In this document: positions 1-13,834 of the stretch, in pieces | How the letters are laid out: every line of letters begins with the position of its first letter | Position numbering within the stretch: position 1 is the first letter of the stretch | NCBI RefSeq assembly: GCF_014839805.1 | Contig: NC_051142.1 | Span: 20,182,589-20,246,588 of the forward strand | Direction: 5' to 3' | DNA length: 64,000 nt | Source of the DNA: Manduca sexta | Lineage: Eukaryota > Arthropoda > Insecta > Lepidoptera > Sphingidae | Notes under the pieces: model-generated | Seen by the model: the letters and a program-made list of their open reading frames with translations, nothing else | Told to the model about the DNA's origin: nothing | The model's database searches: none | Translations under genes and position numbers: made by a program

Positions 1-3000
1 AACTCGGTTCAGTTTTGTTTTGCAAAGAGTTTTATGTGATATTGTTTGTCCTCCGCATTTACATAGTAATATTAGGTTCTTAGAAATAAAATTTGCGTGG
101 TGTCGTACTGGCCACTTTGGTCTGAAATATCTTCTCTTTGGATAATAATTCCAAATTCAAATTTACAAATGCGTTTAACTGATACATTTAACAATTGCCA
201 TTAAAAAAAAACTGATACATTTGAGTTTCGAAAAACAGTAATTTATTTGTTTTTTCTTGATTAATTTTTTTTTCGGCGTATGTAATAGCATGTAATGCAT
301 ATGTAAGGACTAAATAAAACAATGTACCTTCAAGTTATTAGGTATAGATTTGATTAGTTACATTATGAAATGAAAATTTGGCGAACAGGGTATGTAGTAT
401 TTCACTAATTCTTCGCCTACAGGGATGAAGGCGTGATCTCATAAATACGTGATAAGTTTTAACCATTAAATTCCCAAACTTAACTAATTTACGAGTCGCA
501 GTTAAGTTCAATGATTAATAGTTTGGGCCCTTACTTAACTTTGATTGATTTTGGTTAAACTGTCGTCGGATTAGGTTTAATTTATGAAGATTAACGAGCT
601 TAGCATTTAAAACCTTTTTGCACGTTTTCAATTTAAAAATATTTTATAGTATCCCTGAGGTCGCTTTTGCTCAGATTTGATCCCTAGATTATTAAAAACA
701 GGGTTATTTTTTTTTCAAAATGACCTTAATTTTCTCTAATATTTTTTATTTAATTACTTATTTATATATAGGTAGGCTTATTATAATATCCCCGAAAGTA
801 TATATTAATTGCACTTATTAAATACACGTGTGTTAGACGTATATATCAAACATATTATCGTCAACTCGGGGTAAATAACGTTTCTAACAATAAAAAACTA
901 AAATATACCTTAATATCCTATACTGGAAGTCAAACCTGAGTTATTAGCCACTTTACAATTCAACTAAACAAACAGTAGACTAAAAAATGAAAACATACAT
1001 ATCTCTAATTACACTGTCCATTTTGTAATCCTCTACTGCTAAACATATATTTTTCGAAGACATCCCTAAACCAAATCAAATCCGGCTCGAAGGACCCTTT
1101 TGTCTAACCTAAACATTTCGCCTCCAAATGTAATAGGAAAAACATAAAATATATTTTTATAGTTTTATCTTGCCCATCAAAATAACCTTGATACCCGACA
1201 GTTTGACAACCGGATAATTCCTGACCCGGATAACCGGGTCGATATGACGTACTGTGGTTACAAAGAAACGAAAATAACACTCAATGTATATAGGGATTAG
1301 AATTATTACAGCAAATCAAAAGTAGATTTAATCAATTTTGTTCAAAACTTAGTTGACCACTGTCTTAGAGAAAATATATTATGCAAAGAATTTTACAATG
1401 AGTTTTGTATGACTAATGACATTTTCCATATGCCTGTTAGCTCTCAGTCTATTCTCTCAAAAACGAGCGCTATCTATTGGCAAATGAGGAACGACTGTAT
1501 TAATATCAGGCAGAAATTTTATATTGATAAGTGGAATGACGGCCATTAACCAGCGATGATTAATAATTATTGCTCGTCACTCGACATAATTATACCGGCC
1601 TTTTCGGATATTACATATTACAAAGGGTGGTTTTACATATTACAATATTTGTGAAGATGGCATGTAAATACGTGGGTTTCATAAAAACGTCATAATTAAT
1701 ATGTGGTTATTTGTATAACATGTGGGCTATCAGTGTATAATGCAACAAAATAAAATAGGCATTAACTGGATGTACAATTTGATAATTACAATCAATACAA
1801 ACAAATATATGCAGCAGCTTGAGAATCTCAGACTAAATAACTTCACAATGTAATCAGTAATCACACTGAATGCAAACATTAAGACAATCCATCACAATGT
1901 ACATTTTATAATACTATAATTACTATCTACCTCCAGTTATTATAATGTGCATCAAAGTTCACACAAGACTTCCATCATACTGTCCAGTGTGAAAACTCCA
2001 TACTATTTCCCGCCATAATTATGTCGTTCCATTTCTCTCATCATATTTCAAACATATTCCAAATTCGAACACAGTTAATAAAAACTTTTTGTATAATATT
2101 ATAATTTAAACAATTCTCAATGATCGTACTTTATTAGGCATAACAATAAGCTAGTATCCACCAAGAGTGACATATGATGGGGCCTTGACCTCGTTAAAGG
2201 CATAACCTCAGCTGTTATTTTTTTTTTTATTTTGTTATAAAATAATTAACAAAATGACGGGTTACGCAGGCAGGCATCAATGAATGTCGGCTTATCTCCG
2301 ACAAATATAATATCCGCAAACGAAATAAAATTCTAAATATCAAATTTAGATTGCCTGCGTTTACAATTAAACGTCATTACGATTACTATAAAAATACTAT
2401 TACATAAAATAATTATCAAATACGCAACCCGTGACCACATCCATTATTGTGAAGTTGCAAATTCTGAACTTCATAAACAAAATTTGTAACATTAATCATT
2501 TGTAGGGAGCTCTGACTGGAATAGATTCGTTTGGCTGTGTACCTATTTATCACTTAGCTAAAATTAATTGGCATTATTACTTTAACAGCTGTAGCAATAA
2601 ATACGATCGCCTCCTTGATTTAGTTTAAACTTGGGAGGGAGATCTTAGGATTGGTAGTTAGGGAAGTAGATAGGTTTTTTAGTACGCTATTTCTTAGGGT
2701 AGGCCTAAGAAAGAATGAATAAATAAATAAAATAATTTATTAGTCTCGCTGGCGGACATAGTTGCACTATGACAAGTCAAGATACATGATAATAATAAAT
2801 GATTACAATAAAAAGTTACTTATAATGGGACATTCTGACATTGCGTTACTAAACAACATACTTATCTTCTTGAAAATAGTATTTAATTATAAGTTTACTC
2901 GAACCGTAGGTGTAATATAAAATAGTGCAAGTTTCGAACAATATAAATATCAATAAAAAAAATACGCGCCCTAATACCATTACTTTTACTGTAAGGGAAT

Positions 3001-3929
3001 TCGTCGTAGCCGCAATATTACACTTTCAGTAAGAAACACTCACGCACACACCATATTCGCACTAAACTACAAAAGGAACAAAAAACCAGAGAAGAATAAC
3101 TGAGATTTTTTATGAATAAAATCGTTATTCATGGATGATTTCTGGCACAATGTTAGTAGGGTTAAAGAAGAGTCTTTGATTTCATTTATGAAATTCAAAA
3201 TAACCCTGTATAACAATTGGGACATATCTTGTATTTTATATATTATTATGTACCGATTTGAAGGACTTTATAACCAGTATAATTACAAAGTATTTAGGAC
3301 TCAATATCTAATATCTTAAGGCAACAAATCAATAACATTTTAACCAATACTTATAGACAAAAGTTGTTATTCAAGAAAAAGCGACTGAGTAAAATTACGT
3401 AAATGTTATATAATTTATTATAGTTTTAATTATATCCTACATAAGATTCTAACAATAGGCGTTGTGTCAAGCCAAAATGTCCTTTAAACGCAGTTTCATA
3501 TTCATAATAGAAATTCTATTTGTTTGACACCATTATCTTTTCCAACAATATGTAACCACGAAATATATTTTACAGCTCTCCTTCACTCAGTTTATTGACG
3601 CATAAAACGGACCAGACTGAAACAATGGAGTCTAACCTTGGGAGCTTTTAATTTGAGCAAAAAATATTCTTTACGACTAACCACTTTGTTGCTAATTACT
3701 GGAATATTTTATATTAGATCGTAAAGTTTTTTTGGCGGAATGAAAATTCACGCGCCAGATGAAACAATAAGGTAAGGTTGCGGATCAATTTAAGCCCATA
3801 ATAATATAAGATTAAAATGATATTACGAAATATCGATTAGCTGATTATTGATTTTAATATTTGTGTGCCTAGTTGGCGTAGTTGTATTACAGTAGTCCTG
3901 CAATACTGAGGTCTCGTATTCCGTCTCCG
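1..3929. other. AT-rich non-coding DNA
   Basis: Apart from the repeat C scrap near 1543-1612 I see no exon, RNA gene or recognisable element. Short open frames here lack coding character. Confidence 0.6.
1543..1612 (-). repeat. Dispersed repeat C fragment
   Basis: CACTCGACATAATTATACCG and GGCCTTTTCGG are the reverse complement of the repeat C core. Confidence 0.5.
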
Positions 3930-4125
3930 AGTCGAGCAATGTACTAGTTTTTTCTCGTGGTTTCGCCCAATATTTTCCCGAAATAAAAAATAGCCTATGT
4001 CCTTCCCAGTGTCACAAACTATTGTCATACCAAATTCCATCGAAATCTATTAGGTAGTTTTTATGTTTATCGCATTCATAGAGACAGACGCAGCTTCGGA
4101 CTTTGTTCTATAATACGTATGTATT
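3930..4125 (+). repeat. RTE-like LINE 3' tail
   Basis: TAGCCTATGTCCTTCCCAGT, ACCAAATTCCATCGAAATCT and the end TTGTTCTATAATACGTATG follow the common 3' end of RTE-type LINEs (a segment ACCAAATTTCATCAAAATC and an ATAATATTAGTA-like end). No coding part remains. Confidence 0.65.
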
Positions 4126-4490
4126 GCAATATAGCATCAAATAATGAAACATTATGTTGCTTAACATGGCAAGACAAAATACCAAGTTTAATTAAAATAC
4201 TGTATACAATGTAAAAGGCGGTCAGTCGTATACAATGTTTATTAGTGGTTAAACTGTAATTACTGGCTGAAGTAGACAATTTCTCAAAGCAACGAGCGCA
4301 GTGCAGTGCTATAGATAATTTTGGGATCTGTAGTGCTAGATGGAGTATCTTCTGTATATTCGTACTCTTAAGCCTCATTTAGATGGATCAATTCTTGTTA
4401 CCAATAATCGTACGCAACTATTGCTTAAAAAGTTATCCCGTTTGAATATGCGCAATGGGTAGGCAATTCTCCGTCACGTACAATAATTGC

Positions 4491-4764
4491 ATGAGCCTCC
4501 TCTACTACTGAGAGCGATTAGACCTGAATCTACCACGCTGTCCTAGTGCGGATTGGTAGACTTCACACATCATCAAAATTCCTATAGAGAAGTTCTCAGA
4601 TATTCAGGTTTCCTCACGATGTTTTTCTTCAGTATTACAGCAAGCGATAATGCACAAAGAGTACACACATAGTTTTAGGGAAGTCAGAAATGTGTGCCCT
4701 TGGTTTATGCACTTGCGGACATTCGTCTCGGCAGTCTGTTCCACTCCCTAGGCTATCGCCGCTT
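4491..4764 (-). mobile_element. SINE family 2 copy
   Basis: The reverse complement of family 2, from GAGCCTCCTCTACTACTGAG (body, tail side) to the tRNA-like head (GGCTATCGCCGC). It is diverged but nearly full length; the ATT tail is lost. Confidence 0.82.
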
Positions 4765-5035
4765 ATAATTGCATACGGTTGCTAGCAATAATTATGCCGT
4801 TTAAAAAACTTTATAGTCAACGTACCTGATCTCTTTATTTACCTATAAAAAAAATAAATACCAAAACACTAACAAGATTTTAGGTAATCTAAAACTAGGA
4901 TTATGTTATAGTCTCCAAAAATACTCACACAAAGTTCTTTGTGAGTTTAGAGTCAAACTCGGACCAGTCGTAGATCTTTTAAGCTGACAATAGACCAAAT
5001 GGTGAGATAATAATCATACTCCATTTCATTAGATA

Positions 5036-5111
5036 GCCTCACGCCTTTTCCCTTATTAGGGGTAGGCAGAGGTATAACATACCAACATTTCACCAGTCAA
5101 GTCCCATGTAA
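5036..5111 (-). repeat. SINE family 1 fragment
   Basis: TTAGGGGTAGGCAGAGGTAT and the following sequence match the tail-proximal part of family 1 only. Confidence 0.55.
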
Positions 5112-5317
5112 TAAAGGTGAGATACAGTATTGTGTCGTACTAATCAATATAAATGAATACTCATCAGAATGATTCGCAAAACTGAGATTTTCGAAAGCTC
5201 CATTTCTAGATTACGTATCAATTCACACTCCGGCGAGCACTTTGACGTTTTGAAATATGACGTCGCTACCTATGCAAAATGGATTTGAAGATGTTCCATG
5301 TTTAGGCGCTTGTAATG

Positions 5318-5560
5318 AAATCGTTTTTATTGAATACAAGCATTTGCTCGCGTCTTCGCCCGCGTGATAGTTTTCCGAAATAAAAGTCCCGTTATATATT
5401 TTCCCGGATACAAAGCAGCTTACGACCTTTCCAATATCTTAAACTATCTCCGTACTAAATTTCATAAAAATCCGTTCAGTACATTTTGAGAAAATCGATA
5501 ACATGCAGGCAGACAAAAAAGGGGACTTCGTTTTATAATATGTATAGATGTTTTCTACAA
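5318..5560 (+). repeat. RTE-like LINE 3' tail
   Basis: GCTCGCGTCTTCGCCCGCGT, AAAGTCCCGTTATATATTTT, ACTAAATTTCATAAAAATCC and CGTTTTATAATATGTATAGA give the usual order of an RTE-like tail. Confidence 0.68.
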
Positions 5561-5846
5561 TTGTGTACGAACGTTTTATTTCATGTGGGGAATATCTCGC
5601 CTTTTTCTGTGACAGCAACATAATTTATTGGTTAAAATAAATTTATCATAATTTTATATTATCTTCTACCTCCTCATTATTATGTTTAAGATTTTAATTA
5701 AATATGTTGTTAGTGGTAAATGCTATGTTCACCTTATTAGTTACACACATATCAGATGCTGTACATTTTTTGCATTAAATCATGTAATATGTAGTGCTGT
5801 GGTGTACCTTATTACAAATAAATAAAATAATTTTCTACTCCAATGA

Positions 5847-6099
5847 TACACACACAACAACACGCATTTATACCCGTAGGGGTATGCAGAGGCGCAACCA
5901 GGGCACCCACTTTTCGCCAAGTGTGTTCCATCCCATGATCTGATAGTGGGCAAGCCTATTGCCATATCGGGTACAAATTCCAGACTCCGGACTAATACTG
6001 AGCAGAAAAACCCAAATATCACTTTGCCCGACCCGGGATTCAAACCCAGGACCTCAGAGCACTGCCGTACCGCGAATACAGTACAACTATGAGGCAGTC
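5847..6099 (-). mobile_element. tRNA-derived SINE, family 1
   Basis: It matches the copy at 30832-31091 over its whole length, from the TG-rich tail (left) to the tRNA-like head (right). The B box on the minus strand, GGTTTGAATCC near 6036-6048, has one change from consensus. I did not find a clean target duplication. Confidence 0.85.
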
Positions 6100-8089
6100 A
6101 ATTAAACACTAATAATGCCCATCAACTATACTAGAATACAACAAACCAAAACACAATAATAGTGAATTATGGAAATTTCAAATGTAACCTTAAGAACTAT
6201 ATGCGATGTATAAAGGTTTAAACAATTTTCTCGTTTTCCTCGCGCCACGTCAAGTAACATTAAATAAACCTCGACGTTTTCCAAGTTTCCAACGTGATTT
6301 AGGGCCGCACTTCGTTATTATATTTTAAGACAATTTATTTATCACGTCATTGATTCCAGCGTGTCTTTTGACTGAAGCGGGTCTGAATTTCTAATTGAGA
6401 AACAAAATACTCTTAATATGTACATTTAACATTTATTTATTTGACAATTAACTCAAAACTAAAATAGTAAGTATTTAGTACTTATAACAAAAACTTTTCT
6501 TATTTACTAAAAGACAACAATTTTAATTGAATTAGTTAACAAATTAGCAAAAGAGCAAGAACATAAAAATATAGCTAGCGAAATGCAACGATTGTGAACG
6601 TCCGTCCGATCCTAAGCAAAATGCAAGCAAAAGTCTAGCGCCAACGCAGTGGTCCGCAGACCAGTCGGTTTGAGTCGAGCCGGAGTTTCGCGCTCTTTTT
6701 CTTTCTTTTTTTTTTCGCACGATTGACCACGTTACCTTGCTCATTGTACATTAGAAATAGTAATATATATTTATTTTTATACAATATTATTTTTAAAATA
6801 TTTTCTTCCCACATTACATTATTATTTTTACATCTACACCTACCTATATTGTATTCATCTCTGCATTACCCAAAGGTTGACTGGTAGAGAATTCCCTCTG
6901 CATTAAGTGCGCCTTTATACATTTATGTAGACAAGTGTAATAATAAATTATTAAATAAATTTATAAATACGTATTATTGCACGATTTATACGGGAGCATA
7001 CCTTTAAGTAAAATAATGAACTCCTTTCAGCAATTGCAAATTCGTATTCGTACTGAGTTTCGCTCGTTACCGCGTTCTTTGTCACTGTTACTTAAAGCAC
7101 ACCTAGACAGTACTGTGAAAGTCTCTCACGTAATTTCGCCTTTATAATGTACAAAAATGTTTGTATAACACTAACTACATTGCGCTAGTTAATACGTTTC
7201 CGTCCAAACGTAGAGCGCCAAAATACTACATATTCTCAATTTGTACGTGTAAATATTTCAACAATTAGTACAGTTGTTTGTATGATTTAGTAATTTATTT
7301 GTGTAAATGTAACTTAATTTGGTACTAGATACAGGTAATACACCACCATCTACAACTAGAACATCATGCTATCTCTCTCGCACTGTCGTATCGTAGTAGT
7401 AGTGACGTCAATTTAAAGGCCATGTATCCTTAAGTTAACTTAACGCTTCGCAAATTAAATCAATTTTAAAAATTCATAATTTTATTATGGCTGGTGACAT
7501 TTCTCAATCAAATGTTGGATAAAGTAATTATTGTTGACAATGATAAATAGCCGAACTTAACTGTTATAAGAATTATTTATAAGCCATCTTAAGCGCTGTT
7601 TAAAATATTTCTAATAATTTCCCGTTTCTTTCATTTAGTAAGAAATATGATGAATACTGCCACACAAGTTCATAAACTGACAACTTTCACAAAATACATT
7701 TTAAACAGGACTACATTTTCACAACGTAAATAAAGTTGATGGACAATTTTGCTCGCTTCCCTCGCTCCGCTCGCCCTGTTACATTTCTCGACATTTCTCG
7801 AGTTTCCAATGTTCTTGTTACTTTAGATTAGTGTGCAAAAGCATTGGAGTATTCCGAAACGCGCTCTTTGTTTTATGAATTTCATATCAAATATTGTATT
7901 CAAAAATTGACACTTTCTTTTTGACTGTAAAAGAGCTTCAAGATATTTTTATGGCTATTAAAATCATTGGAGGAGTTGGTTTGGGTTTATAGGTTTTATC
8001 GGCTAGCGTATTTATCTCAGCACAAACAAACATTCAAGTCTTTTATATCAAGTCTTTATAGGCCTCTGCCTATATGCCTCTGGATAAAC

Positions 8090-8275
8090 ACTTAGCGTGC
8101 GTGTTCCGTCCCATGATATGATGGGGCGAAACCTATCGTCATATCGGGCACATATTCCAAACTCTAGGCTACTGAGTAGAAAAATCAATATCATTTCATC
8201 CCAAGATACGAACCTCAAACTTCACCACGACAGTCGTACCATAACACAAGTACGTCACAGTCATAAACATTGCCG
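8090..8275 (-). repeat. Decayed SINE family 1 copy
   Basis: GTTCCGTCCCATGATATGAT, the ATCGTCATATCGGGCAC segment and a worn B-box region (ATACGAACCTCAAAC) match the middle and head of the copy at 5847. It is heavily diverged and therefore old. Confidence 0.7.
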
Positions 8276-9129
8276 CCTTGTATGTTCAGAGTTTTATAAT
8301 GTTTATAAATTTTATTTTAATTTACAAGACAATACCTCGTATAAACAATAAATGACCTATTTCTAAACGAAAGAGAATACAGGCGATGAATTGTGCAAAC
8401 CTTTGCTACGTTCGAATAGGGACTAACTCTAACAAAGTAAATATCGATATTAGTTTATTGGTTAGTGGCAGAGTATATGAATAGTAGGAGAGGTCTTAGG
8501 TTCGAAAATCAAGTCAGGTAATAAGTATTTTATATTATATTTAGATTTTTAACACGACTTTCGTGCAAACCTTAAAGGAGGGTTGAATTCAAATTCATTG
8601 CATTCCATAATCATTTTCCTCAAACACGTTATGCAGACAACTGGTCGGGCAAACTAACTTATATATCTTCTGTAACATGCTTGAAACACCTTGTATGTTG
8701 GAAAAGAACATGCTCAGAATAAAGAAAGAAATCCAATGACAGCATTTCTGCTGTGAACTGATCAGACACTGAATTCTGAAAACTAAAATATGTTATAATT
8801 TACGTTTGATATTATTTTATTTTTCGCTATAGATTTAAAGTCGACATTTGAAGCCATTTATCGATACTTTTGGGCATACCTTTGAACCCTACATGCGAAA
8901 CGAGTTCGGTCTTTTATTGAGTTTTCAGTACATTAGTGAATATTGATGGCCTCGCCCCGACTCTTGGCCTGCTCCCTTTTGTATGATAATTAGGTTAACT
9001 CCATATTTTAAGTCATAGATATGCCACTGTTATCTCACTTCGTTGGACAAAGGGAATTACTTTTTACATTTTTGGCTTTCCCCTTATTTTTTAAAGAGCA
9101 CATCAATGAATTTAATCAAAGTAATCGCA

Positions 9130-9240
9130 AACAGGCCGGCATAATTGTGTCGACTAGTGAGGGATAATCATCTCTTAATCGGGATGTCGTTGCACTTACT
9201 AGGCAAACGAGCAACCGATCCGCCTGATGGTAAACAGCAT
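9130..9240 (+). repeat. Dispersed repeat C fragment joined to another repeat
   Basis: AACAGGCCGGCATAATTGTG then TCGACTAGTGAGGGATAATC match repeat C. From about 9200 (CTTACTAGGCAAACGAGC, CCGCCTGATGGTAAACAG) it reads like a different lepidopteran repeat. Confidence 0.5.
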
Positions 9241-10609
9241 TTGCCGCTCAGAGACTTTTCAATGCGAGATTCACAGCCAAGCCAACCTTTCGGTGCATGT
9301 ATAATTGCAATGTTTTATTATTTATATCGCTATCCATGCCTATTGACAGGATTCGTTATCTTACTAAGATCCACCTCTTTGAGACAATTTGCTTCTATAC
9401 CTTCTCATAGCATTCAGTTACAGCTATTTGGTCAGTATAAACCTTTAGCAATCATGAAAAGGCATTTCGACCGATGTACTTTTGTAATCTACTAATCAAC
9501 TTATCAAATAAAGGTACAGGCATTATTAATGTATGAGATTATAAAATTGTTCAATTGAGTTTTCAAATATTTAATGTAGGGTACGTGATCTGAGTATTAA
9601 ATTAACTTCGGCTCAATATTTCTATATACGCGTTTGTTTAATGTATTTTAAATTGAAAAATTTAAATATGTTAGTTTAATAATAATTCTAGGTGCAAATA
9701 CATGTCTAGTGTATAAAAAACAATAATAATGTAATGTATATTCAATCAGTAAATAAAATTACATGTTTATAGATTTAGGCCATATCATTAAGGAACAACA
9801 AAAAAAATGAAAATTTATGCTTTACTTTTCACACCATATATCGGCGAACCTTTCATTTTATTTATAAACTTAACCCAAGAATATTGTGGTTCACAGAAAT
9901 ACTTGGCCTCTTATAATAAAGCGCATAATTCTTCAGAGGGGTCTACACAAACTGGTCATTCGACCAGGATTTCCACGTGAACGGAAAAACGGACATTGCA
10001 TTATACTCCCCGTCGTATCAGAATGGCTTTATTAAATTTGATTTGTCTGATTTTATTCCAGCAATATGCCTAAGTTAAGGCAATGCTCGAAATTGTACGA
10101 AATTCCTTCATTCTATTTTCTCAACTCAATTGGGAATCGGAAAAATGAAGAAACGTCGTTTTAGCTGATACGGGCTCATTTTGTAGGTATTTGATTTATT
10201 TTTGAGCTCTGTATGATTTTTTTTGTACTACTACTTAGATGAAAAAAAAAACATTATTTTGTTTATCAGGGCAAAAAATTGCAGTGCAAATAGAACAAAA
10301 AAGTCTTAATACAATTACTAAGTTGGACAAATATACACTAACTTAATATACCCAAAAGCAAACAAAGGCGGCCCTACTTATCTAGAATTATGTACAGATA
10401 AGTCTAAACTTAAGATTTAAGTACCTAATAAAATCAATTCTAATAATTACGAATTCAGGTGAGGATGCCTCTTTGGAGCCTAAATACATAGCTAGATTTA
10501 AGAAGGGCCTTTTTAAAGATCGCATTATCTCTTGTAAATCGTCTCGATAGTCATTGGTTCTAAAAGTTTTGGATTTGATTCTACGGTTGAGAAAAAAATT
10601 CAGTTTTAT

Positions 10610-10920
10610 TTATATTGTGGCGGTACAATCGATGCATACACCGCCATAAGAGTCAACATCGCCGGAACTGCAAGAGGATCGATGGAGTGACGCAACTACA
10701 GTGATATCACACAGCAATCACGATAGATGGCGACATCGATCCTGAATCACGCTTGCACAATTTGAGCGACGTGTAGAATATATACCACCTCCGAATAGGA
10801 ACTGTCGGAGGGGCCGCGGCCGGTCAGGCGCAACATCTGCCTGACTGGGAATCTTCCCCTTCCATAGAGGAACGTAACCATCTGTCCCTCTACAGCGGCG
10901 TCAACCTTTACGCCGCTAAA
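10610..10920. other. G+C-rich island of unknown nature
   Basis: A 310-base G+C-rich block in AT-rich surroundings, with GCGGCGTCAACCTTTACGCC near the right end and a hairpin CCGGTCAGGC/GCCTGACTGG (10820-10848, 9-base loop). There is no open frame of note. It could be a solo LTR, another transposon part, or a promoter-like CpG region. I found no duplicated flanks. Confidence 0.35.
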
Positions 10921-11049
10921 ATATTAATTTTTAAGAAGAAATCTAGATGGTTAATCTCTCTCCCCAGTTGGTGCTTCATTATTGAGTATCGCGTTTCTCA
11001 ATTTATTTACTTTTTCTTTTTTTGTTTCCTGTGAATGACGAGACGAGCT

Positions 11050-11225
11050 TGCCCTTTGCCTGATGGTAAGTGATACGTCCGCCCATAAATAGTAGAAACA
11101 CCAACCAATACCTTGAATTACAAAGTATTATTTGGTATTCCACTGCGCTCGCCATCCTGAGACATGAGATGTTAAGGCTTATTATGTCCAGTAGTTACAC
11201 TGGCTACTATGTTATTTTATTGATG
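11050..11225 (-). repeat. Dispersed repeat D copy, reversed
   Basis: GCCTGATGGTAAGTGATACG, CCGCCCATAAATAGTAGAAA and TATGTCCAGTAGTTACACTG are the reverse complement of the right and central part of repeat D. Confidence 0.75.
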
Positions 11226-11375
11226 GTGTCTCTTCAACGACTTCCGTCATCTGCCTGTAAAGTACTGAATTAATGAGGAACTCCATCTCATTGGCAACCT
11301 GGTCTATCCATCTTTTGGGGCTTCGTCCCCGTGGTCTTTTCTCCTCTCTTTCCTGGATGATTAATAGATTTGAAT
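11215..11375 (-). repeat. LINE-derived fragment
   Basis: The minus strand reads EEKRPRGRSPKRWIDQVANE, the Arg/Lys-rich C-terminal wording of a LINE reverse transcriptase protein (RGRPPKRWxDxV). It adjoins the repeat D copy at 11050-11225. Confidence 0.6.
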
Positions 11376-11628
11376 AAAGTATAAAATATTTTTTGAGCAA
11401 AATATCTATTGTGTTTATTGCAGTGGAAGTCCTAACAAAAGCGAAGGCTAATTAATGGATGCGCATACAAAAGAGCGCAATGTTTATATAATTATTTGTT
11501 TTAGATAATTCTCAGAAACTAATTATACAAGTTTACAGCTTCGAGTAATTATAGTGTTGATTCTAAAATAACATGCATAATTGAATCAGTCACTCTAGAG
11601 ACTATCTGTATCATAATCATGTAGTGTT

Positions 11629-11885
11629 TGCTGGTGGTAGGATATATTTTACTTATATCCGCCCGGGTAGCGACTACACAAGATGTTAATACCCGCCACA
11701 ATAGCCCACATAAGTGTTGCGCACTCCGGAATCAGCCTGTGTATATCCGGTTCCAACAGGCCGGCATAATTGTGTTGACTGTCAAGGGGTTATCATCGCT
11801 CGTCAGTCGACATGCTATTGGACCCCACTCCACTTACCATCAGGTGCAGTGGAGTCACTTTTCCGTACCCGTATGGAAACAATAA
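11629..11885 (+). repeat. Dispersed repeat C copy
   Basis: It matches repeat C and extends further on the right (ACCCCACTCCACTTACCATC and AGGTGCAGTGGAGTCACTTT), showing more of the consensus than the copy at 51822. Confidence 0.8.
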
Positions 11886-13389
11886 AAGTTTACAAGTTGG
11901 AGTAATTTAAATTGATTCTAAAATAACGTGCGTAATAAAATAAATTGCATTAGCCATTTTGAAACTGTCAGTTTCATAGTGGTGTAGTGGTTTTCGACTA
12001 ACCAGCCACTTTAGAACCTGTCAGTTTCATAGCGCTGTAATGTTCTTCAACTAACAGCGTCTACGCAATGTCTAAGAATTATATTATCTAATACATAACG
12101 TGTCAAATACGCAGTCATCACAAGAAAGTCTGTGCGACCGCAAAATTTATTGACTGTCGTTAATAAAAAACAAAATAAACTGTTTCAATACGAGTCTTTT
12201 ATCTTCAGCTGACTTTCCTACATTGACAGATTACGCAGCGAATGTCGGTCGAAATCTTTTCAGACATGTAACAAATCTATTTAGCATCGAATGTTGACTT
12301 GGGATAAATAGAACGAAAAGACGAAATGTAATTTATGACCTATGTGATGTGAATAATGTTTGTATTTCAACTACAAATCAGCGATCGAAGTTTGTCAAAT
12401 ATTCGATTTATGATTTTGATGGATTGCTCTGAACGTTTTCAATTATACGAAGTACCTATGAAAGATTTTCTATAATATATTGACCAAAATAAATATTAGA
12501 ACGTTAAATATGCCTATTTATTGTATACATACATTGATTAATTCATATTATTTTTTTAGAATGCGGCTTCATTGTTGACAGACGATCATTTTGCCAATGT
12601 CAAAGTACGAAAATTCGCGGTAAAATTGATAGGTCTAATATTATCTATGAATGTTGAGCGGTGCAACAAGCAATTCCATTCCAAAGTAGACCAAAAATTC
12701 CACATATAAAATAATATATAAAAATATTAAAAGCCCAAATATAAGGAAATAAACGGTACAAATCGGAGACAAAGAAATAAACTAAAGATAAGTATAAAAA
12801 CAAATATCAGAAATGATAACCAGATATGCTTTATTTTAAAAAACGTATAGAGGAATTTCATTAAAGGGGAATGGACTAAAATGAGATAAAAGGAATATTA
12901 ATTGCGCGGCGGATGTCTGCTGAAATAAGGTATAGAAGAGGTTATTTAGGACAAAAAAATATATATGTTCCAAGGAACTCTCGTTCTAGCCACAATCACA
13001 TAGAGAGTGATCTTTCACTCCAATTTTGGTTAAAAATACCAGCTTCCCAACAAACAAAGTTGCAGTTAACTCGATTCACAATCTTTTAAAACAAAAATAA
13101 TGCCAAACGTGTCATATCATTTCAGCGTTAACAATATAATCTTGAAAAAGCAACAAACCTTTTTACTAACAAAAAGCGATTCCTTGTTAAAGAAGTATTG
13201 ATTACGTGTTTTTTGTTTTCAATATTCACAGCTTTTTGCGAGTTTTCCTTAACCTTCTGTAATATTAAAAAGGGGCGAGTTGTGACATTCTTATTAGCGG
13301 AGCCAAGAATTTTCATTAGAGAGAAAAAAACACTTGTGCAGTATTGTAAATACGGGTAACGTATACTTTATATGCGGCCTGAAATTAGT

Positions 13390-13505
13390 TACCGTACGAA
13401 TGGCGATGGTCCATATAACCCGATTCCTGCCGGCTTTCCTTTATATAAATTTTATTTAGAATCTAATTATCATTAGAACGATTTGTAAACTGACAATTTC
13501 ACTTT
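13390..13505 (+). repeat. Repeat H, empty site for the SINE at 27825
   Basis: GGTCCATATAACCCGATTCC, TGCCGGCTTTCCTTTATA and AATCTAATTATCATTAGAAC match both flanks of the SINE at 27825-28155 (27745-27824 and 28150-28175) but contain no SINE. It is a paralogous copy of the repeat into which that SINE jumped. Confidence 0.75.
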
Positions 13506-13834
13506 TCGCCACTGTACCGTACCCTGAAAGTATTTAAATCATCCATCATCTCTTCTATTGTCTTTTTGACAATAAAAATACCTTTTAAGCCCTCGACTAA
13601 CTTCAAACCATAAAACAGTTAAATAAAACAGTGCTTTTAAGTATAGAGAAATTGGACTTTACAATACTTTTACAAATTTGACCTCTTTGTAGTCATATAA
13701 AGTCAATACTTGTCTATTTTCGTTAGGTCTGTGGCGTGGATATTCCCTGTGATTATGCGCCGCACCATCTCTTTATCTCTATCACACTTTTTTGTCTATA
13801 TTCAGTTAAAAGGTATTATTCTGTCTGTGTTCAC

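Larger units (their letters stand above)
6100..10609. other. Non-coding stretch with few repeats
   Basis: Apart from the worn SINE at 8090 and the repeat mosaic at 9130 nothing is recognised. A somewhat G+C-richer patch at 6590-6730 on the minus strand ends in a pyrimidine run; it could be a promoter or repeat fragment, but no gene can be supported. Confidence 0.5.

Noticed and set aside
5780..6043. Minus-strand open frame of 87 codons
   Set aside because: It lies wholly within the SINE family 1 copy; the same frame recurs at the copy near 31000.
6544..6744. Minus-strand frame with a basic start and hydrophobic end
   Set aside because: No homology recognised, no splice or promoter support, and the composition is that of a short G+C patch.
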